Below the pieces are notes generated by a model. It searched no databases. It was not told where the DNA came from and was given only the letters and a program-made list of their open reading frames with translations. From Gammaproteobacteria bacterium (lineage in GTDB: Bacteria; Pseudomonadota; Gammaproteobacteria; Tenderiales; Tenderiaceae): a DNA stretch of 64,000 bases. The translations under genes and the position numbers were made by a program. Location of the stretch: positions 1-64,000 of the forward strand of contig JACQEP010000021.1 of the NCBI GenBank assembly GCA_016200485.1. Reading direction: 5' to 3'. Position 1 is the stretch's first letter, and the number at the start of each line of letters is the position of its first letter. Below are positions 59,015-64,000 of this stretch, piece by piece.

Positions 59015-59034
59015 GTCATCGCGAGAGATTGGCA

Positions 59035-59068
59035 ATAAACGGCACCTTAGGGTGCCGTTTATGTTTAT
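59035..59068 (+). terminator. Terminator after nadA
   Basis: Perfect 12-bp stem ATAAACGGCACC / GGTGCCGTTTAT with loop TTAG, then GTTT. It begins 20 bases after the stop codon. Confidence 0.8.
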
Positions 59069-59080
59069 GATGGTTATAGA

Positions 59081-59137
59081 TGTAGGGTGGGTTAGGCGTT
59101 TTTTGCCGTAACCCACCAAGCGTCGCGAAGCGACACA
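59081..59137. repeat. GTAGGGTGGGTT family repeat, short form
   Basis: TGTAGGGTGGGTTAGGCG, then CGTAACCCACCAAGCGTCGC; arms partly complementary. Followed at 59170 by an inverted 66-bp relative, so the pair flanks about 30 bases. Confidence 0.7.
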
Positions 59138-59169
59138 ATCTGTTTTTTAAGGAGTGCCTATCGGCACTG

Positions 59170-59235
59170 TTGGTGGGTTATCCACAGGACTAGGACTTTC
59201 AGTCCGTCGCGCCTTCGGCTAACCCACCCTACATT
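59170..59235. repeat. 66-bp dispersed repeat, inverted copy of 45610-45675
   Basis: TTGGTGGGTTATCCACAGG at one end and GGCTAACCCACCCTACATTT at the other; reverse complement of the copy upstream of acnA with about two differences. Confidence 0.8.
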
Positions 59236-59262
59236 TGACGGGCCCATGTTAGAGAGATAGAG

Positions 59263-59397
59263 ATGAAGAAGATTGGTGTAGTGGTTTTGATGACGATTTC
59301 ACTGTTGCTTGCCGCTTGTGCCGAGCTGGAAAAAAATGCGGGCAAGGGGGCTGAAAATATCAGGAAAATACCCGATAACGTCTGGAAGGGGAAGTAA
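59263..59397 (+). CDS. Small entericidin-like lipoprotein
   Basis: A 44-residue protein: MKKIGVVVLMTISLLLAAC is a lipoprotein signal with the lipidated Cys at residue 19, followed by AELEKNAGKGAENIRKIPD. Size and the Lys/Gly/Ala-rich tail are like entericidin-type lipoproteins, though sequence similarity is too short to be sure. AGAGAGATAGAG upstream of ATG 59263 provides a ribosome site. It stands alone between two repeat clusters. Confidence 0.65.
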   Translation: MKKIGVVVLMTISLLLAACAELEKNAGKGAENIRKIPDNVWKGK

Positions 59398-59450
59398 GTA
59401 ATCGAAAACGTATTGGGTGACGTTCGCGCTGCTCTCGGGTGATTGACCAC

Positions 59451-59562
59451 CCACCGGCGGTTGCATCCCCGATTTCATCGGGGCCCCTGCGCCGCGCCTC
59501 GGGTGGTCCACCGTCAGTCGCATCCCCACTTGCGTGGGGGCCCTGCTCTGCGCCTCGGGCGG
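59451..59562. repeat. Two tandem GC-rich hairpin units
   Basis: Units 59451-59506 and 59508-59562 are alike: CCACCG at the left, GCATCCCC-stem-GGGG(G)CCC in the middle and GCGCCTCGGG at the right. An inverted copy is at 6263-6326. They lie between the small lipoprotein and livK genes. Confidence 0.75.
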
Positions 59563-59634
59563 CCGGTTGTAATTTTTCGCCTTCCTTATAGACTATACCC
59601 AGGATTTAGTTAACTTTTTGCCAAGGAGTCGCCC

Positions 59635-60807
59635 GTGTCTCACAAGTTTCTGAAATCGGTCTTTCTGCTGTCAGCGCTTTGTCTGGCCATTACGGCCTGT
59701 AGCAAGAAGGAAGAGGCCCCGGCAGGGAGTAGCGCGGCACCCTCTGCTGCTGCGGATGTGATGGTGGTGAAGATTGGCTCCGTCGCGCCATTGACCGGGC
59801 CGCAGTCGCATCTCGGTAAAGATCAGGAAAACGGTATCCGTCTGGCGCTGGAAGAGGCCAATGCCGGCGGTATCACCCTCGGGGGTAAACAGGTGAAATT
59901 CGATCTCGTTAGCGAGGATGATCAGGCCGACCCCAAAACTGCCACCGTTGTCGCCCAGAAACTGGTGGATGATCAAGTCAAGGGCGTGATCGGCCACTTG
60001 AATTCGGGCACCTCGATTCCGGCCTCCAAGATTTATTCCGATGCCGGCATCGCGCAAATCTCGCCTTCGGCCACCGCCGTGGCCTATACCGCTCAGGGTT
60101 TCAAGACCGCTTTCCGCGTGATGACCAATGATTCGCAACAGGGCAAGGTGCTGGGCGAGTTTGCGGTTAAAGGGCTGGGCGGCAAGAAGATTGCCATCAT
60201 CGATGACCGCACGGCCTACGGTCAGGGGCTGGCCGATGAAGTGGAGAAGACCGCCAAGGCTGTGGGTGGGACGATTGTTACGCACGAATACACCACTGAC
60301 AAATCCACCGACTTCATGGCGATTTTGACCGCCATCAAAGGTAAAAAGCCGGACGTGATTTTCTTTGGCGGGATGGATAGTCAGGCAGGTCCCATGGCCA
60401 AACAATTGAAGGGGCTGGGCGTGAAGGCCAAGTTGCTGGGCGGCGATGGTTTCCAATCGTCCCAATTCATTAAACTGGCGGGCGCCGATGCTGAAGGTAT
60501 GTACGCATCATCGCCGGGTTTGCCGCTGGAGCAAATGCCGGGCGGCAACGAGTTCAATCAGAAGTTCTCGGCCAAGTATGGCCAGATTCAGATTTATGCG
60601 CCATATGCCTATGATGCAACGAAGGCGATGATTGAGGCGATGAAGCATGCGAACTCAGCTGAGCCAGCGCAATATCTGCCGGAGCTGGTCAAAACCAACT
60701 TCACCGGCGTGACCGGCCCGATTGCCTTTGATGAGAAGGGCGACATTCAGGGAGGCGCAGTCACGGTGTATCAAGTACAAAATGGGCAGTGGGTGGTTGC
60801 CAAGTAA
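59635..60807 (+). CDS. livK: Branched-chain amino acid ABC transporter substrate-binding lipoprotein
   Basis: A 390-residue type I periplasmic binding protein. The signal ends in AITAC with lipidated Cys22, then an Ala/Ser/Pro tether. VKIGSVAPLTGPQSHLGKD, EDDQADPKTATVVAQKLVDD, GHLNSGTSIPAS and DDRTAYGQGLADEVE match Leu/Ile/Val- and amide-binding proteins. In gram-negatives LivK is usually soluble, so lipid anchoring is notable. GTG 59635 follows CAAGGAG. First gene of livKHMGF. Confidence 0.92.
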   Translation: MSHKFLKSVFLLSALCLAITACSKKEEAPAGSSAAPSAAADVMVVKIGSVAPLTGPQSHLGKDQENGIRLALEEANAGGITLGGKQVKFDLVSEDDQADPKTATVVAQKLVDDQVKGVIGHLNSGTSIPASKIYSDAGIAQISPSATAVAYTAQGFKTAFRVMTNDSQQGKVLGEFAVKGLGGKKIAIIDDRTAYGQGLADEVEKTAKAVGGTIVTHEYTTDKSTDFMAILTAIKGKKPDVIFFGGMDSQAGPMAKQLKGLGVKAKLLGGDGFQSSQFIKLAGADAEGMYASSPGLPLEQMPGGNEFNQKFSAKYGQIQIYAPYAYDATKAMIEAMKHANSAEPAQYLPELVKTNFTGVTGPIAFDEKGDIQGGAVTVYQVQNGQWVVAK

Positions 60808-60834
60808 CTACAGGGTAACGCGCAGGTCATACCC

Positions 60835-61764
60835 TTGGATATCTTTCTCCAGCAGTTGATCAACGGCCTGGTGCTCGGCAGCGTTTATGCGCTGGTGGCA
60901 CTGGGTTATACCATGGTCTATGGCATCCTTGAATTGATCAACTTCGCCCACGGCGAAGTGACCATGATGGGCGCGATGGTGGCGTTGGCAGTGATCGGCG
61001 CATTGGTGGCGAGTGGCGTCGCGCTGCCCGGTGTGTTGATCGTATTGTTTGGGCTGATGGTGGCGGTGTTGGTTTGCGCTGCCTTGGGTTTCACTATCGA
61101 GCGTGTTGCTTATCGTCCTTTGCGTCACGCACCGCGGCTAGCGCCGTTGATCACCGCGATTGGTGTTTCCATCGTCTTGCAAAACACGGCGATGATTATC
61201 TGGGGCCGTCAGTACATCACCTTTCCACCACTGCTCGAAATCGAGCGTTACAGCATCGGTGGCGCAACAATCTCCAATCTGCAGATTTTCATTGTCTTAT
61301 TGTCAGCGTCGATGATGGTGGCATTGGTGCTGCTCATCAATCGCACCCGCATGGGCCGCGCCATGCGCGCTACGGCGCAGAATAAATCGGTGGCGGGTTT
61401 GATGGGTGTGAACATCAATAGCGTCATCTCGATGACGTTCATTCTCGGCTCGATTCTCGCTGCCGTCGCCGGTGTGATGGTCAGCGCCTATTATGGTCTG
61501 GCGCATTACTACATGGGTTTTATGCTCGGATTGAAAGCATTCACTGCGGCTGTGTTGGGCGGTATCGGCAACATCCCTGGCGCCATGCTCGGTGGTTTGT
61601 TGCTGGGCGTGATCGAAAGTCTGGGTGCCGGTTATATCGGCCCGCTGACGGGCGGATTTATGGGCAGCCACTATCAGGACGTGTTCGCGTTTTTTGTTTT
61701 GATATTAGTGCTGGTACTGCGGCCGTCGGGATTGCTTGGCGAGCGAGTGTCGGATCGGGCTTGA
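60835..61764 (+). CDS. livH: Branched-chain amino acid ABC transporter permease LivH
   Basis: A 309-residue inner-membrane permease with about eight helices. LINGLVLGSVYALVALGYTMVYG and LINFAHGEVTMMGA, cited in part, are the family N-terminus; GLKAFTAAVLGGIGNIPGAM is the conserved ATPase-contact loop. The start is TTG 60835, 28 bases after livK, behind GCAGGT; the next ATG would remove the first helix. Forms a heterodimer with LivM. Confidence 0.94.
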   Translation: MDIFLQQLINGLVLGSVYALVALGYTMVYGILELINFAHGEVTMMGAMVALAVIGALVASGVALPGVLIVLFGLMVAVLVCAALGFTIERVAYRPLRHAPRLAPLITAIGVSIVLQNTAMIIWGRQYITFPPLLEIERYSIGGATISNLQIFIVLLSASMMVALVLLINRTRMGRAMRATAQNKSVAGLMGVNINSVISMTFILGSILAAVAGVMVSAYYGLAHYYMGFMLGLKAFTAAVLGGIGNIPGAMLGGLLLGVIESLGAGYIGPLTGGFMGSHYQDVFAFFVLILVLVLRPSGLLGERVSDRA

Positions 61765-61767
61765 TGG

Positions 61768-61910
61768 CCCTCTCCCGGCCCTCCGGGCCACCCTCTCCCG
61801 CAAGCGGGCGAGGGAATGCTGCGTACTAAGTCCCCGCTTGCGGGCGAGGGAATGCCTCGTAACTAAGACCCCTCTCCCGCTTGCGGGAGAGGGGTAGGGG
61901 AGAGGGAAGA
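61768..61910. repeat. Repeat array of CTCTCCCGC/GCGGGAGAG units inside the liv operon
   Basis: Four or five variants of CCCTCTCCCG, CCGCTTGCGGG and GAGGGAATGC, some inverted, for example CTCTCCCGC-TT-GCGGGAGAG at 61872-61891. The array separates livH from livM, which are usually adjacent. Confidence 0.7.
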
Positions 61911-61956
61911 TTTTTTTGACTTCGTCATTTTGCAGAGAACATTTGATTTCGATTGT

Positions 61957-63078
61957 ATGCAGGCATATCTAGAACGCTTAAGACACGATCGACGCGCCGC
62001 CTGGGCTGCATTTATTGCCATTGGAATTTTATTGGCGGTGTTGCCGTTTCTCGCCGATGCCGGATTGGGCCGGAGCTGGGTGCGGATTCTGGATTTTGTG
62101 CTGCTCTACATCATGCTGGCGTTGGGGCTGAACATCGTCGTCGGTTATGCTGGGTTGCTGGACTTGGGCTACGTCGCGTTTTATGCCGTTGGCGCCTACG
62201 TGTTCGCATTATTATCTTCACCGCATTTTGGGATTCATTTGCCATTTTGGATGGTGCTGCCGATGGGCGCTGTCGCAGCCGGTATCTTTGGTGTCTTGCT
62301 CGGTGCGCCAACACTGCGTCTGCGTGGCGATTATCTGGCGATTGTTACGCTCGGTTTCGGCGAGATCATTCGCATTTTCTTGAACAACCTCAACACGCCG
62401 GTGAATATCACCAATGGCCCGCAAGGCATTAATCTCATCGATCCGATCGCCGTTGGCGATTTCTCGCTGAGCCAAACGCATACTCTGCTTGGCATCCAGT
62501 TCCCCAGCACCTATGGTTACTACTATTTCTTTTTATTGTTGACGTTGGGGATCATTTTTGTCTCGATCCGGTTGCAGAATTCACGCATCGGTCGCGCCTG
62601 GGTCGCGATACGCGAAGATGAAGTGGCCGCTGCCGCGATGGGCATTAATACCCGCAACATCAAGCTGCTGGCTTTCGCCATGGGCGCCTCATTTGGTGGT
62701 CTCAGCGGCGGTTTGTTCGCGGGCTTTCAAGGCTTTGTCAGCCCCGAGAGTTTTAATCTCATGGAATCGATCATGATCCTGTGCATGGTGGTGCTGGGTG
62801 GCATGGGCAATATCGTCGGTGTGATTCTGGGGGCGGTGTTTCTGACCGTGTTGCCCGAAGCGTTGCGCTATGTCGGCACCTTGCAGCAGGCATTGTTCGG
62901 CCAGGTCTATGCCGATCCCGCTGATCTGCGGATGTTGATCTTTGGCATCGCCATGATCCTGATCATGCTCTATCGCCCGGCAGGACTGGTGCCGTCACGC
63001 CGTCGTCGCCGTGAATTGGAAGCCGAAGCGGATGTTGCCGATCAAGAGCGGGATTCGGTTTATGACACCAAACGCTGA
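61957..63078 (+). CDS. livM: Branched-chain amino acid ABC transporter permease LivM
   Basis: A 373-residue permease with about ten helices. LALGLNIVVGYAGLLDLGYVAFYAVGAY (cited in part: VVGYAGLLDLGYVAF) and AMGINTRNIKLLAFAMGASFGG are diagnostic; LGGMGNIVGVILGA is the ATPase-contact loop. The C-terminus is charged (RRRRELEAEADVADQ) and overlaps livG. ATG 61957 is chosen but has no clear ribosome site; TTG 61930 would add nine residues. Confidence 0.93.
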   Translation: MQAYLERLRHDRRAAWAAFIAIGILLAVLPFLADAGLGRSWVRILDFVLLYIMLALGLNIVVGYAGLLDLGYVAFYAVGAYVFALLSSPHFGIHLPFWMVLPMGAVAAGIFGVLLGAPTLRLRGDYLAIVTLGFGEIIRIFLNNLNTPVNITNGPQGINLIDPIAVGDFSLSQTHTLLGIQFPSTYGYYYFFLLLTLGIIFVSIRLQNSRIGRAWVAIREDEVAAAAMGINTRNIKLLAFAMGASFGGLSGGLFAGFQGFVSPESFNLMESIMILCMVVLGGMGNIVGVILGAVFLTVLPEALRYVGTLQQALFGQVYADPADLRMLIFGIAMILIMLYRPAGLVPSRRRRRELEAEADVADQERDSVYDTKR

Positions 63079-63841
63079 TAATGCGTTGCTCGTCGCTGAA
63101 AATCTCTCCAAAAGTTTTGGTGGGATTACGGCGTTAACGGATGTCAGCTTTGGCATTAATCGCGGCGAGATTTATGGGCTGATCGGCCCCAATGGCGCCG
63201 GTAAGACCACGCTCTTCAATGTGCTCACGGGGCTTTATATTCCGGAGCACGGCAAAGTGACGCTTAACGGCCAAACACTGTCTGGCTGCAAGCCACATCA
63301 AATTGTCAGCGCGGGTTTTGCGCGTACCTTCCAGAATATTCGTCTCTTCGCCAACATGACGGCGCTGGAAAACGTCATGGTCGGCCGTCATGTGCGCAGC
63401 CGTGCCAATGTCATTGGTGCGATTCTGCGTGACGGCAAAACACGCGCTGAAGAAGCCGCGATTACACAACGGGCGATGGAATTGCTCGCCTATGTCGGCA
63501 TCCAAAAACATGCACATCGCATCGCGCGACAACTTTCGTATGGCGATCAGCGGCGTCTGGAAATTGCCCGTGCATTAGCAACCGATCCAGTGCTGCTGGC
63601 GTTGGATGAACCCGCTGCTGGCATGAATCCCAGCGAACGCGTCGGCTTACTGCAACTGCTGCACAAGATTCGTGCCGATGGCGTCAGCTTGTTGTTGATC
63701 GAACATGATGTAAAACTGGTGATGGGCGTCTGTGATCGCCTCGCCGTGCTCGATTACGGTAAAAAAATCGCCGATGGCACGCCTGCGGAAGTGCAGAGTG
63801 ATGCGCGTGTGATTGAAGCGTATTTAGGGACGCCCGCGTAA
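63062..63841 (+). CDS. livG: Branched-chain amino acid ABC transporter ATPase LivG
   Basis: A 259-residue ATPase. GPNGAGKTTLFN is Walker A, FARTFQNIRLF the Q-loop region, QLSYGDQRRLEIARAL the signature, and LLALDEPAAGMNPSE Walker B. The C-terminal GKKIADGTPAEV and EAYLG are typical of LivG. ATG 63062 overlaps livM by 17 bases; the frame upstream lies inside livM. Its stop overlaps the livF start (TAATG). Confidence 0.95.
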   Translation: MTPNADNALLVAENLSKSFGGITALTDVSFGINRGEIYGLIGPNGAGKTTLFNVLTGLYIPEHGKVTLNGQTLSGCKPHQIVSAGFARTFQNIRLFANMTALENVMVGRHVRSRANVIGAILRDGKTRAEEAAITQRAMELLAYVGIQKHAHRIARQLSYGDQRRLEIARALATDPVLLALDEPAAGMNPSERVGLLQLLHKIRADGVSLLLIEHDVKLVMGVCDRLAVLDYGKKIADGTPAEVQSDARVIEAYLGTPA

Positions 63842-64000
63842 TGCTGTTACAAACAAAACAACTGGCGATTGCCTATGGTGGCATCAAGGCCGTCAAAGGT
63901 ATCGATATCGAGGTGCAGCAGGGTGAACTTGTGTGTTTGATCGGTGCTAACGGTGCGGGCAAGACCAGCACCTTGAATGCATTGTGTGGTGTGTTACCCG
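63841..64000 (+). CDS. livF: Branched-chain amino acid ABC transporter ATPase LivF, partial
   Basis: The first 53 residues are in the window: LLQTKQLAIAYGGIKAVKGI, then Walker A IGANGAGKTSTLNALCG. The rest runs past the right edge. It is the partner of LivG in the ATPase heterodimer. Start ATG 63841 shares a base with the livG stop. Confidence 0.93.
   Translation, partial: MLLQTKQLAIAYGGIKAVKGIDIEVQQGELVCLIGANGAGKTSTLNALCGVLP

Noticed and set aside
59451-59562. Tandem units as a possible CRISPR array
   Set aside because: Only two units, joined without unique spacers, each a hairpin, and no cas genes are nearby.
61768-61910. CTCTCCCGC repeats as a possible CRISPR array
   Set aside because: Units are of uneven length and mixed orientation with no regular spacers.

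Overview
The window reads as chromosome of a free-living, probably motile gammaproteobacterium. Evidence: rnfABCDGE followed by nth, the purM-purN pair, a DUF2066/CDP-alcohol transferase/PerM-like/Hda string, an AspRS of the Pseudomonas type, a sigma32-type clpB promoter and a FliA-type chemotaxis promoter. The genus cannot be named. I see no rRNA, tRNA, CRISPR array, prophage or complete insertion sequence.

Layout. 0-4.2 kb: end of a family 41 glycosyltransferase, a GH19 endolysin-like protein, the ABC-F ATPase Uup, a glycine-zipper protein and a cold-shock protein. 4.3-15 kb (minus strand): DEAD-box helicase, DUF1841, nth, the six-gene Rnf complex and metG. 15-29.5 kb: a secreted unknown, the Fe-S carrier ApbC/Mrp, dcd, DUF3108-purN-purM, the DUF2066-to-nadC run, proS, acylphosphatase, a fumarase/aspartase-family lyase and a WrbA-like protein. 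29.5-39.3 kb: an accessory-looking block of exported proteins, made of a CSLREA/GlyGly-CTERM surface protein, two paralogous lipoproteins of about 900 residues and a secreted helical protein between them. The second lipoprotein gene has an in-frame TGA at codon 271. 39.5-46.6 kb: clpB, a frameshifted DUF559 gene enclosed by inverted repeats, acnA and an SDR. 46.9-55.2 kb: an Aer-like PAS protein overlapping a membrane chemoreceptor with a CZB domain, then on the minus strand AMP-phosphorylase-type enzyme, PRPP synthetase-like enzyme, DUF1614 membrane protein and HD-GYP protein, preceded by an Atm1-type ABC exporter. 55.5-64 kb: FmdB-type zinc ribbon, aspS, nadA, a 44-residue lipoprotein and the livKHMGF transporter, cut by the window end.

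How parts work together. Rnf couples ferredoxin and NAD redox to an ion gradient. nadA and nadC give two steps of NAD synthesis. purM and purN are consecutive-pathway purine genes. The PAS/CZB pair resembles a two-protein energy-taxis receptor. The phosphorylase/PRPP pair suggests nucleotide ribose salvage next to a membrane protein of unknown function.

Intergenic space holds at least seven families of dispersed palindromic or inverted repeats, mostly at 3' ends of genes. The least explained items are the paired lipoproteins with shared upstream regions and the in-frame TGA, the terminal-inverted-repeat elements at 51.6 and 55.3 kb, and the phosphorylase/PRPP/DUF1614/HD-GYP cluster. All calls come from reading the sequence; no database search was run.
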